The position numbers were made by a program, and so were the translations under genes. This document shows, one piece after another, positions 33,414 to 40,673 of a stretch of DNA of 64,000 nt (positions within the stretch are counted from its first letter, which is position 1; every line of letters begins with the position of its first letter). The notes beneath the pieces are model-generated. The model did no database searches. It was not told where the DNA came from and saw only the letters and a list, made by a program, of their open reading frames with translations. The stretch lies in the NCBI RefSeq assembly GCF_008923185.1, contig NZ_WBMT01000017.1, forward strand, positions 62,001-126,000. Reading direction: 5' to 3'. This DNA comes from Actinomadura rudentiformis (GTDB taxonomy: Bacteria; Actinomycetota; Actinomycetes; Streptosporangiales; Streptosporangiaceae).

Positions 33414-34774
33414 GCCAGGAAGGCGAGGACGTCCTGGCGGGTGATGAGGCCCTTGGGCTTGCCGTCCACGAGGACGACGGCGCCGCCGGCCTTCTCCAGA
33501 ACCTCGACGGCCTTGCTCACCGGCTCGCCGGAGCCGATCGTGGGCAGCGGCGCGGACATGTGCGCCTCCAGCGGGTCCGACAGCTTCGCCCGGTCCTTGA
33601 CCAGCACGTCGAGCAGGTCGCTCTCGACGATGGAGCCGACCACCTCGGCCGCCATGACCGGCGGCTCCTCCTTCATCACCGGGAGCTGCGACACCCCGTA
33701 CTCGCGCATGATCGAGATCGCGGTCTGTACGCTCTCGTGCGGGTGGACGTGCACGAACTCCGGCAGCGTGCCGCCCTTGCGGGTCAGCACCTCGCCCACC
33801 GGGGTCTCCTCGGTGGTCGGGGCGAGGAAGCCGTAGTCGGCCATCCACTCGTCGTTGAAGATCTTCGAGAGGTAGCCGCGGCCGCCGTCCGGCAGCAGGA
33901 CCACGATCACCGCGTCCGGCTCCGCCGCGGCGGCGACCCGCAGCGCGGCGACGACCGCCATCCCGCAGGAGCCGCCCACGAGCAGGCCCTCCTCGCGAGC
34001 CAGCCGCCGGGTCATGACGAACGAGTCGCGGTCGGAGACGGCGATGACCTCGTCGCAGATCTCGCGGTCGTAGGTCTCGGGCCAGATGTCCTCGCCGACG
34101 CCCTCGGTCAGGTACGGGCGGCCGCTGCCGCCGGAGTAGACCGAACCCTCCGGGTCGGCGCCAATGATCTTCACCGCGCCGCCGGAGACCTCCTTGAGGT
34201 ACCGGCCGGTGCCGCTGATGGTGCCGCCGGTGCCGATGCCGGCGACGAAGTGCGTGATCCGCCCTTCGGTCTGCTCCCAGAGCTCCGGTCCCGTCGTCTC
34301 GTAGTGCGAGCGCGGGTTGTTGGGGTTGGTGTACTGGTTGGGCTTCCACGCCCCCGGGATCTCGGCGGCGAGCCGGTCCGAGACCGAGTAGTAGGAGTCC
34401 GGGTGCTCCGGCGAGACCGCGGTCGGGCAGATGACCACCTCGGCCCCGTACGCGCGGAGCACGTCGATCTTGTCCTTGGCGACCTTGTCGGGGCAGACGA
34501 AGACGCAGCGGTAGCCGCGCTCCTGCGCCACGATGGCCAGCCCCACCCCGGTGTTGCCCGAGGTCGGCTCGACGATCGTGCCTCCCGGCTTGAGCTCTCC
34601 CGATGCCTCGGCGGCATCGATCATCCGGACGGCGATGCGGTCCTTGACCGAGCCGCCGGGATTGAAGTACTCGACCTTGGCCAGCACCTGCGGCGCGGAG
34701 CCTCCGGTCACCTTGCGCAATCGCACGAGCGGGGTGTTGCCCATCAGCTCGACGAGCGAATCGTGTACGTGCAC
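33398..34774 (-). CDS. cbs: Cystathionine beta-synthase
   Basis: The enzyme condenses serine and homocysteine to cystathionine, with PLP, in reverse transsulfuration. The 458-residue protein has the PLP Lys44 (NPGGSVKDR), the substrate loop EPTSGNTGVGLA and the phosphate loop GTGGTISGTGR. A C-terminal pair of CBS regulatory domains (about 335-456) probably binds an adenosyl ligand. GTG 34774 is preceded by AAGGA and begins VHVHDSLVELMGNTPLVRL, the normal family start; the ORF upstream to 34933 is rejected. Divergent from the SGNH hydrolase gene. The stop codon lies in a five-copy tandem repeat. Confidence 0.93.
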   Translation of the reverse strand: MHVHDSLVELMGNTPLVRLRKVTGGSAPQVLAKVEYFNPGGSVKDRIAVRMIDAAEASGELKPGGTIVEPTSGNTGVGLAIVAQERGYRCVFVCPDKVAKDKIDVLRAYGAEVVICPTAVSPEHPDSYYSVSDRLAAEIPGAWKPNQYTNPNNPRSHYETTGPELWEQTEGRITHFVAGIGTGGTISGTGRYLKEVSGGAVKIIGADPEGSVYSGGSGRPYLTEGVGEDIWPETYDREICDEVIAVSDRDSFVMTRRLAREEGLLVGGSCGMAVVAALRVAAAAEPDAVIVVLLPDGGRGYLSKIFNDEWMADYGFLAPTTEETPVGEVLTRKGGTLPEFVHVHPHESVQTAISIMREYGVSQLPVMKEEPPVMAAEVVGSIVESDLLDVLVKDRAKLSDPLEAHMSAPLPTIGSGEPVSKAVEVLEKAGGAVVLVDGKPKGLITRQDVLAFLAGNSV

Positions 34775-34962
34775 GCGACGTCCTTGTCGGGTTTCAAGAT
34801 GGTGCATCCGGAATCGAACCGCGAGTACTCGGTGTGTACTGCGGCTGGGCAGGATGCGGATTCGGATAGATTCCTGTTTCCGACGGTAGCCCACATCTGC
34901 CGTCGGAGGCATCCGTGGTGGGACGGGGTACACCCTTTGATAATGACGGAGGGTAAGCGACG

Positions 34963-35997
34963 ATGCTGAGAGCGTTGACCGCGCGGCGCATCGCGACCGC
35001 GGCCGCCTACGGGGGCGGCGGGATCACGGCGCTGGGCGGGCTGACGTTCGGGCTGATCATCGTGGAGGCCAAGATGGCCCGGCGGATCATCCAGGCCACG
35101 CCCTACGGCGAGCCGCCCGTGGCCGACGATCTATACGGCGGGCGGCTGCCCGGCGAGCCCATCTCCTTCGTCGTCCTCGGCGACTCCACCGCGGCCGGTC
35201 TCGGCGTGGCGGCGCCCGATGAGACGCCCGCCGCCCTGCTCGCCGCCGGATTGTCGGCGATCGCGGCCCGCCCGGTGTGGCTGACGAACGTGGCCAAGTC
35301 GGGATCCCGCTCGGAGGCGCTGGACGGGCAGGTCACCCGGGCGCTGGAGGCGGAGCCCGAGATCGCCGTCATCATGATCGGCGCCAACGACGTCACCGGC
35401 CGCGTGCCCGCCGCCGAGTCCGTGCGCCATCTGGCGTCCGCGGTCCAGCGCCTTCGCGCCGCCGGCTGCGAGGTCGTCGTGGGCACCTGCCCCGATCTGG
35501 GCTCGGTCAAGCCCCTCATGCAGCCGCTGCGGTGGATCGCGCGCCGCACCAGCCGCCAGCTCGCCGCCGCCCAGACGATCGCCGTGGTCGAACACGGCGC
35601 CCGGTCGGTCTCGCTCGGCGACCTCCTCGGCCGCGAGTTCGCCGCCGACCCGCTCGCGATGTTCAGCGACGACCGCTATCACCCTTCCGCACATGGCTAC
35701 GCCGCGGCGGCCATGGCGATGCTGCCCTCGATGGCCGCCGCGCTCGGTCTGGAGCCCGACCCCGAGGCGCTGCCCGACCCCCGCCGGGGCGAAGGCGTGC
35801 TGCCGGTCTACCTGGCGGCCGCCGAGGCCGCCGAGGAGCCCGGCACCGAGGTCGCGGGCACCAGCGTCGCCGGTCGCGAACGCGGCCCGCGGGGCGCCTG
35901 GGCCACGCTGCTGCGCCGCCGTCGCCCGGCCGCCGACGAGGGCGTGGAGGAACCGCCGTCCGCAGGAGCCGTCCCAGGTGCCGCGGGTGCCGCCTGA
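34963..35997 (+). CDS. SGNH/GDSL hydrolase, membrane-anchored
   Basis: This 344-residue protein has an N-terminal hydrophobic segment (about 13-35) and a SGNH hydrolase domain (about 65-255). The nucleophile is Ser75 in VLGDSTAAG. Block III is MIGANDVTG, and the Asp/His pair is in DDRYHPSAHGY. A C-terminal Arg/Glu/Ala-rich tail of about 75 residues is unrelated to catalysis. Likely an esterase or acyl/acetyl hydrolase acting at the envelope. GGAGGGTAAG precedes ATG 34963. The counterpart Rv1075c sits beside cbs in M. tuberculosis. Confidence 0.88.
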   Translation: MLRALTARRIATAAAYGGGGITALGGLTFGLIIVEAKMARRIIQATPYGEPPVADDLYGGRLPGEPISFVVLGDSTAAGLGVAAPDETPAALLAAGLSAIAARPVWLTNVAKSGSRSEALDGQVTRALEAEPEIAVIMIGANDVTGRVPAAESVRHLASAVQRLRAAGCEVVVGTCPDLGSVKPLMQPLRWIARRTSRQLAAAQTIAVVEHGARSVSLGDLLGREFAADPLAMFSDDRYHPSAHGYAAAAMAMLPSMAAALGLEPDPEALPDPRRGEGVLPVYLAAAEAAEEPGTEVAGTSVAGRERGPRGAWATLLRRRRPAADEGVEEPPSAGAVPGAAGAA

Positions 35998-36161
35998 CCC
36001 GGCGTGACGGAAACGGCTCCGGATCTGTAGTCCCTCTGTTACGTTCTGTTTTTGCGGACGGGGCGCCGCAAACGCGCCTCAGGGCCCGAGTGGCAGGCGG
36101 GCCGACGCTTCTCAGTCGGCCTTCCCTTGAAATCCCATAGCGCTCGCTGAGGAGCTGAACC

Positions 36162-37538
36162 ATGGCCTCGCACACCCGACAACGACCACTTTCCGCAATC
36201 GTTCCGGCACGCATCGCCACGGCCATGCTCCTTCTGGGGGCGGCGGGCTGCTCCAGCGGCCCCGGGACGAGCGGCGCCGCAGCCGCGCAGGGCTGGTCCG
36301 GCAAGGGCGTGAACGCGGTCAGCCGGCCTGTCGCGGGCGCGGGCGTCACGGCCGTCACGGGATTGCGGCCCGACGGCACGCTGGAGACGTCGGTGTTCGA
36401 CCTGCCCAAGGGCCGGAGCTTGTGGTCGCGTCCCGCCACGATGGTCGGCCGGCTGTCCGGAATGGGCGTCCAGCCGCCCGCGGTGGTGGGCCCGCAGGGC
36501 AAGGGCGTGGTGGTCTCGCTCGAACCGCAGAAGACCGGCAAGTGGAAGGCGACACTGGTCGCCCGTGACGCCCGTTCCGGCGCGCAGAAGTGGGTCCGCC
36601 CGGTCGACTCGACGTTCGGCCCGGTGCGCTGCGGCCCGTACATCTGCATGTCCGAGTTCACCGCCCGCAGGAACGCCCGGTTCGTCGTGCTCGATCCTGA
36701 GGCCGGCGGCAGGCAGTTGTGGAAGATGCCAGGCATCGCCGAGGTCGAGTGGGCCGATGCCGGCAAGCTCGTGGCGTTCCGGATGGCCAAGCATCCGACG
36801 CTGGAGGCCCACGATCTCAAGACGGGCAAGCCGCTGTGGAGCTTCCCGGTGGAACGCGCGGTCGGCGCTGGCGTCAATCTCTCCGGCGGCTGGGCGTTCG
36901 GTTCGCTCGGCGACGTGCTCGTCGGCTACATGGCCCCGTACCAGGCACGCAAGGGCCAACCGCTGTCCGCGTTCGGCTTCTTCGGACTGGACATGGCGAC
37001 CGGCAAGCCGATCTGGGCGCGCAAGCGGCTGCTGCGCGTCTACCCCAGTGCCAATCCGGCGGTCGCTTTGATCACCCGTCAGGTCACCCAGGCGGGCGGC
37101 TACGGCGGCTTCGAGCAACTCGACCCCAGGACGGGCCGGACGACCGGCACGATCAGCGCGGACAAGGCGCCCAAATCCGCCTGGTGGCTGGCGTTCCCCG
37201 CGGATCTGACCAAGCTCGGCTTCCTTTCACAGGGCCGCGCCGGCGCCGCGTACGACCTGCGCAACGCAGCCCAGACCAAGCCCAAGGGCATGCGCGCCTG
37301 GTCGTTCTGCACGGTCGACCCCGCCGAGCTGAAGATCAGTGGCCAGCGCGGCTTCTTCCCGGTCGCCCCGCTCTGCGCCTACGACCTGGCCGCCGGCAAG
37401 AAGATCAGCGAGCCCGGCCCGCCTCCCGGCTGGTACACCGGCGCCGTGGACGGGTGGCGCGTCTGGCGAGACGAGGCCGGCGTCCTGCACGCCGTCAAGG
37501 ACGCCAAGGGAACGACCCCCGGCATGTACGGCCTCTGA
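36162..37538 (+). CDS. PQQ-like beta-propeller lipoprotein
   Basis: This 458-residue secreted protein has lipobox LGAAGC, with lipidated Cys near residue 30. Repeats of about 40-50 residues contain ARDARSGAQKWVRPV, LDPEAGGRQLWKMP, HDLKTGKPLWSFPV and LDMATGKPIWARKR, the pattern of PQQ-like (BamB-type) beta-propeller blades. No catalytic residue can be named; such proteins usually act as scaffolds or binding proteins. GAGGAG precedes ATG 36162. Probably monocistronic, since 166 bases with an inverted repeat separate it from the thiolase gene. Confidence 0.75.
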   Translation: MASHTRQRPLSAIVPARIATAMLLLGAAGCSSGPGTSGAAAAQGWSGKGVNAVSRPVAGAGVTAVTGLRPDGTLETSVFDLPKGRSLWSRPATMVGRLSGMGVQPPAVVGPQGKGVVVSLEPQKTGKWKATLVARDARSGAQKWVRPVDSTFGPVRCGPYICMSEFTARRNARFVVLDPEAGGRQLWKMPGIAEVEWADAGKLVAFRMAKHPTLEAHDLKTGKPLWSFPVERAVGAGVNLSGGWAFGSLGDVLVGYMAPYQARKGQPLSAFGFFGLDMATGKPIWARKRLLRVYPSANPAVALITRQVTQAGGYGGFEQLDPRTGRTTGTISADKAPKSAWWLAFPADLTKLGFLSQGRAGAAYDLRNAAQTKPKGMRAWSFCTVDPAELKISGQRGFFPVAPLCAYDLAAGKKISEPGPPPGWYTGAVDGWRVWRDEAGVLHAVKDAKGTTPGMYGL

Positions 37539-37569
37539 CCGCGTTCGCTCCCGGGTGAGCAAGCGGGCA

Positions 37570-37593
37570 CTTATTGGACTCAATGTCCATAAG
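37570..37593. promoter_or_regulatory. Inverted repeat upstream of the thiolase gene
   Basis: CTTA-T-TGGAC, then TCAAT, then GTCCA-TAAG, forms an inverted repeat with 9-bp arms and one unpaired T. It lies 112 bases before the thiolase start in an AT-richer stretch. Candidate operator for a fatty-acid-responsive TetR-type repressor; the regulator is not in the window. Confidence 0.4.
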
Positions 37594-37704
37594 GTCGCGG
37601 CCCCGGCGTGTACGGCTGCGCGGGCAGCAGCTAGATTTGCTTGTGACCGGTGAGTAACACCGTCGCCGGGTCAGCCACCGGCCGCTCAGACAGGGAGATC
37701 CGAC

Positions 37705-38925
37705 ATGCCCGAGGCAGTCATCGTCGCCACCGCGCGTTCGCCGATCGGCCGCGCCTTCAAGGGTTCGCTCAAGGACCTGCGCCCGGACGACCTCACCGCC
37801 CAGATGATCACCGCGGCCATGGCCAAGGTGCCGCAGCTCGACCCGAGCCAGATCGACGACCTGCTGCTCGGCTGTGGGCTGCCCGGCGGCGAGCAGGGCT
37901 ACAACCAGGCCAAGGTGGTCGCCACGCTGCTCGGCTGGGACAGCGTGCCCGGCGCGACGATCACCCGTTACTGCTCCTCCTCGCTGCAGACCTCCCGGAT
38001 GGCGCTCCACGCGATCAAGGCGGGCGAGGCCGACGTCATCATCTCGGCGGGCGTGGAGATGGTCAGCCGCTTCGCCAAGGGCAGCAGCGACGGCCTGCCC
38101 GACACCCAGAACCCGCTGTTCGGCGAGGCCGCGGCCCGCACCGCCAAGGCCGCCGAGGGCGGCGCCGGTCTCTGGCACGACCCGCGCGAGGACGGGGCGA
38201 TGCCCGACATCTACATCGCGATGGGCCAGACCGCCGAGAACGTGGCGGGCATCCGCAGCGTGAGCCGCCAGGCCCAGGACGAGTTCGGCGTCCGCTCGCA
38301 GAACCTCGCCGAGAAGGCCCTCGCCAACGGGTTCTGGGAGAAGGACATCACCCCCGCCACCCTGCCCGACGGCACGGTCGTCTCCAAGGACGACGGCCCG
38401 CGGCCCGGCACCACCTACGACAAGGTGTCGCAGCTGCAGCCGGTGTTCCGCCCCGACGGCACCGTCACCGCGGGCAACTGCTGCCCGCTGAACGACGGCG
38501 CCGCCGCGGTCATCATCATGAGCGACACCAAGGCCGCCGAGCTGGGCATCACCCCGCTCGCCCGCATCGTCTCGACCGGCGTCACCGGCCTGTCCCCCGA
38601 GATCATGGGCCTCGGCCCGGTGGGCGCCTCCCAGCGCGCGCTGGCCCTGGCGGGGCTGACCATCGACGACATCGACCTGGTCGAGATCAACGAGGCGTTC
38701 GCCGCGCAGGTGCTGCCGTCCGCGCAGGACCTGGGCGTCGACATGGACAAGCTGAACGTCAACGGCGGCGCCATCGCGGTCGGCCACCCGTTCGGCATGA
38801 CCGGTGCCCGGATCACCTCCACCCTGGTCAACTCGCTGCAGTTCCACGACAAGCAGTTCGGCCTGGAGACCATGTGCGTGGGCGGTGGCCAGGGCATGGC
38901 GATGGTGCTGGAGCGCCTCAGCTGA
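37705..38925 (+). CDS. Acetyl-CoA acetyltransferase / 3-ketoacyl-CoA thiolase
   Basis: This 406-residue thiolase acts in beta-oxidation or acetoacetyl-CoA metabolism. The acyl-bearing nucleophile is Cys90 (TRYCSSSLQTSRMA). The catalytic His is in GGAIAVGHPFGMTGAR, and the second Cys is in MCVGGGQGMAM. NEAFAAQ precedes it as expected. Length is normal. GGGAG precedes ATG 37705. In M. tuberculosis fadA3 (Rv1074c) occupies the equivalent position. A perfect hairpin with a T-run ends the transcript. Confidence 0.92.
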   Translation: MPEAVIVATARSPIGRAFKGSLKDLRPDDLTAQMITAAMAKVPQLDPSQIDDLLLGCGLPGGEQGYNQAKVVATLLGWDSVPGATITRYCSSSLQTSRMALHAIKAGEADVIISAGVEMVSRFAKGSSDGLPDTQNPLFGEAAARTAKAAEGGAGLWHDPREDGAMPDIYIAMGQTAENVAGIRSVSRQAQDEFGVRSQNLAEKALANGFWEKDITPATLPDGTVVSKDDGPRPGTTYDKVSQLQPVFRPDGTVTAGNCCPLNDGAAAVIIMSDTKAAELGITPLARIVSTGVTGLSPEIMGLGPVGASQRALALAGLTIDDIDLVEINEAFAAQVLPSAQDLGVDMDKLNVNGGAIAVGHPFGMTGARITSTLVNSLQFHDKQFGLETMCVGGGQGMAMVLERLS

Positions 38926-38943
38926 GGCCTTCGCCCCCTCTTC

Positions 38944-38980
38944 ACGGCCCGCGCGACAACGCGCGGGCCGTAACTTTTTT
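38944..38980 (+). terminator. Rho-independent terminator of the thiolase gene
   Basis: ACGGCCCGCGCG (38944-38955) pairs perfectly with CGCGCGGGCCGT (38960-38971) around ACAA, followed by AACTTTTTT. This is the only terminator I found here with a classical T-run. Confidence 0.92.
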
Positions 38981-38982
38981 AT

Positions 38983-39023
38983 ATGAATGATCGTTACGTT
39001 ATGAATGATCTACGTTACGTAAT
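38983..39023. promoter_or_regulatory. Tandem AT-rich operator-like repeats before the DUF4287 gene
   Basis: Two near-identical copies occur: ATGAATGATC then GTTACGTTAT (38983-39002), and ATGAATGATC, TAC, GTTACGTAAT (39001-39023). The second contains the palindrome TTACGTAA. They directly follow the thiolase terminator and precede the DUF4287 gene by 85 bases. A promoter/operator is likely. Confidence 0.5.
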
Positions 39024-39107
39024 GGATAGGTCCGCGTTAGGGGGTTGTCACATCCAGGCTGCTGTTGCAGAGTCGGCAGGAAGAGCCCCGCTTCCTGGAG
39101 GTGCCAA

Positions 39108-39335
39108 TTGTCTTTGAACCACTCGCCGGAGACGCACAGCAAGCTGATCGCCCGCATCCCGCAAGTCACAGGACGTGACATCCCCGAGTGGTTCACCGCC
39201 ATCGAAAACGGACCGGCCTTCCTCCGATGTGAGGAACGCTGCAACTGGCTCGCCGACGAACACGGGCTCTCGCACGGCTACGCGGCCGCACTGGTCCGCG
39301 AGCACGAGCGCACCCGCCGGGCGCGCCACTACTGA
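39108..39335 (+). CDS. Small DUF4287-type protein
   Basis: This 75-residue protein starts at TTG 39108, which has GGAGG six bases upstream; the earlier in-frame start at 39045 has no such site. The sequence HSKLIARIPQVTGRDIPEWFTAIENG, then CNWLADEHGLSHGYAAALVREHE, matches the small DUF4287 domain seen alone or fused in actinomycetes. The function is unknown. The gene appears free-standing between two terminators, with its own repeat-bearing promoter region. Confidence 0.72.
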   Translation: MSLNHSPETHSKLIARIPQVTGRDIPEWFTAIENGPAFLRCEERCNWLADEHGLSHGYAAALVREHERTRRARHY

Positions 39336-39342
39336 GGACTTC

Positions 39343-39414
39343 GCGGGATCCCACCACGGGACGCCCCCCGCCGTCGTACCGCTACGCAGTACGACTCTGG
39401 TGCAGAGATCCCGC
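39343..39414. ncRNA. Candidate structured RNA or 3' UTR element
   Basis: Two nested perfect stems occur: outer GCGGGATC (39343-39350) with GATCCCGC (39407-39414), inner GTCGTAC (39373-39379) with GTACGAC (39389-39395). It starts seven bases after the DUF4287 stop. A terminator hairpin follows. It could be a 3' UTR fold; I have no family match. Confidence 0.3.
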
Positions 39415-39422
39415 AACTGATT

Positions 39423-39456
39423 CGCCCCCCGCCGGAGCCAAGTCCGGTGGGGGGCG
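39423..39456. terminator. Two-way terminator between DUF4287 and Bax-inhibitor-1 genes
   Basis: CGCCCCCCGCCGGA (39423-39436) pairs with TCCGGTGGGGGGCG (39443-39456) with one G-T wobble and a six-base loop, between convergent genes. Confidence 0.75.
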
Positions 39457-39519
39457 AGTCATGTCCGCGGTCAGCGTCCGCGTCGCATCATCGGTCGCGC
39501 CATCTCACGGGCGCACTCG

Positions 39520-40305
39520 CTACTCGCGGAAGTACGAGAGCAGCCGCAGGATCTCCAGGTAGATCCACACGAGGCTCAGCGTGAGCCCGAACGCGCAGTA
39601 CCAGGCGAACTTCTCCGGCGCGCCGGCGCGCACACCCTGCTCGATGGAGTCGAAGTCCAGCAGCAGGAAGAAGCAGCCGACCAGGATGGCGATCACGCTG
39701 AACGCGATGCCGAGCGGGCCGTTCTCCCGGATGCCGATGCCGGTGTCGTTGAACATCCCCACGACCAGGTTGACCAGCATGAGGGCGACCATGGCGAGCC
39801 CGGCCGCGACCACGAACCTGGCGAGCTTGGGCGTCACCCGGATGATCTTCAGGGAGTGCACCGCGAGCACGGCGGCGAACGCGAGCGCGGTGCCGATGAC
39901 CGCCTGGAAGACGATCCCGTTGTAGAGCGTCTCGTAGTAGTGGCTGATCGCGCCGACGCCGACGCCGTAGACCGCCGAGAACGTCATGACGAGCGGCGCG
40001 TTGGCCTTGCCCGAGAAGCTGATGAACAGGCCGATGCCCAGTTGCAGCAGGAAGGCGACCACCGCGATCGCCAATCCCGTCTGGACCGGCACGAACGCCC
40101 AGGTGAGCGCGCCGGCGACCACCAGGGCGCCGAGGCTCATGAAACCCCGGATGACGACGTCGTCGTACGTCATCGTCCGCTGGGCCGGGGGCGTGTAGGA
40201 CGGCGCGTCGTACATGTCCTGGAGCTGCTGCGGAGGCGGCGCGCCGTAGCCGCCCCCCTGCCCACCGAAGGCATTGCCCCGGAACGCCGGGTTCCTGCTC
40301 TCCAT
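39520..40305 (-). CDS. Bax inhibitor-1 / YccA-family membrane protein
   Basis: This 261-residue protein has a Gly/Pro/Gln-rich N-terminal cytoplasmic stretch (1-45) and about seven transmembrane helices. The family signature appears in MTFSAVYGVGVGAISHYYE and in the last helices (GCFFLLLDFDSIEQGVRAGAPEKFAWYCAFGLTLSL, split here only by helix boundary). BI-1 relatives can act as pH-sensitive calcium leak channels, with aspartates in the final helices. ATG 40305 has GGAGG five bases upstream; GTG 40317 is an unlikely alternative. A comparable protein (Rv1072) lies near fadA3 in M. tuberculosis. Confidence 0.9.
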   Translation of the reverse strand: MESRNPAFRGNAFGGQGGGYGAPPPQQLQDMYDAPSYTPPAQRTMTYDDVVIRGFMSLGALVVAGALTWAFVPVQTGLAIAVVAFLLQLGIGLFISFSGKANAPLVMTFSAVYGVGVGAISHYYETLYNGIVFQAVIGTALAFAAVLAVHSLKIIRVTPKLARFVVAAGLAMVALMLVNLVVGMFNDTGIGIRENGPLGIAFSVIAILVGCFFLLLDFDSIEQGVRAGAPEKFAWYCAFGLTLSLVWIYLEILRLLSYFRE

Positions 40306-40453
40306 TGCTGCCTCCACTCAGGCGTACCTCGTCAGATCATTCTAGAACGTGCGGGCGTGTTCCGGTGCTCCCGGAGCGTGACGGCTCGGTATCGGAACGC
40401 GGCCCGCAGGCCGGTGCCCACTGCACGCGTTCTTCCTTGGGCGCCGGCCGCGA

Positions 40454-40530
40454 TGGTGCCCCCGGTCGGATTTGAACCGACACCTGAGGCTCTTTTAGGG
40501 AGCCCGCCTCTGCCGTTGGGCTACAGGGGC
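40454..40530 (-). tRNA. Class I tRNA gene, anticodon position UAA, identity unclear
   Basis: Read on the minus strand, the 77-base gene folds as a normal short-variable-loop tRNA. The acceptor is GCCCCTG with CGGGGGC. The T arm is GTCGG-TTCAAAT-CCGAC. The anticodon stem is GGCTC with GAGCC, and A73 is followed by an encoded CCA. The D stem has three good pairs. The anticodon loop is CCTAAAA: positions 34-36 read UAA and position 33 is C, where U is nearly universal. The variable loop is six bases. Leu(UAA) tRNAs normally have a long variable arm, so isotype is doubtful. The fold is read by eye. Confidence 0.75.
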
Positions 40531-40673
40531 GGCGCAATCATACCCAGCCTCTTTCCTCATCCCACCTGCCCGCTATTCGACCGGGATCACATTTCTCCCG
40601 AATCCCTCCTCTTCGCAGGTCAGACCCCCCAACACGGGACGGAACGCCGGAATGGGAACGGCTCAGGCGCGCA

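Noticed and set aside
34801..34831. T-arm-like ggaatcgaacc before cbs
   Set aside because: No pairing partner arm or acceptor stem; only a short CGAGTACTCG palindrome follows.
39336..39420. Degenerate tRNA after the DUF4287 gene
   Set aside because: The stems do not match a cloverleaf and no T-arm consensus is present.
40454..40530. tRNA as an integration site for a mobile element
   Set aside because: No integrase, excisionase or direct repeat of the tRNA end is seen on either side.
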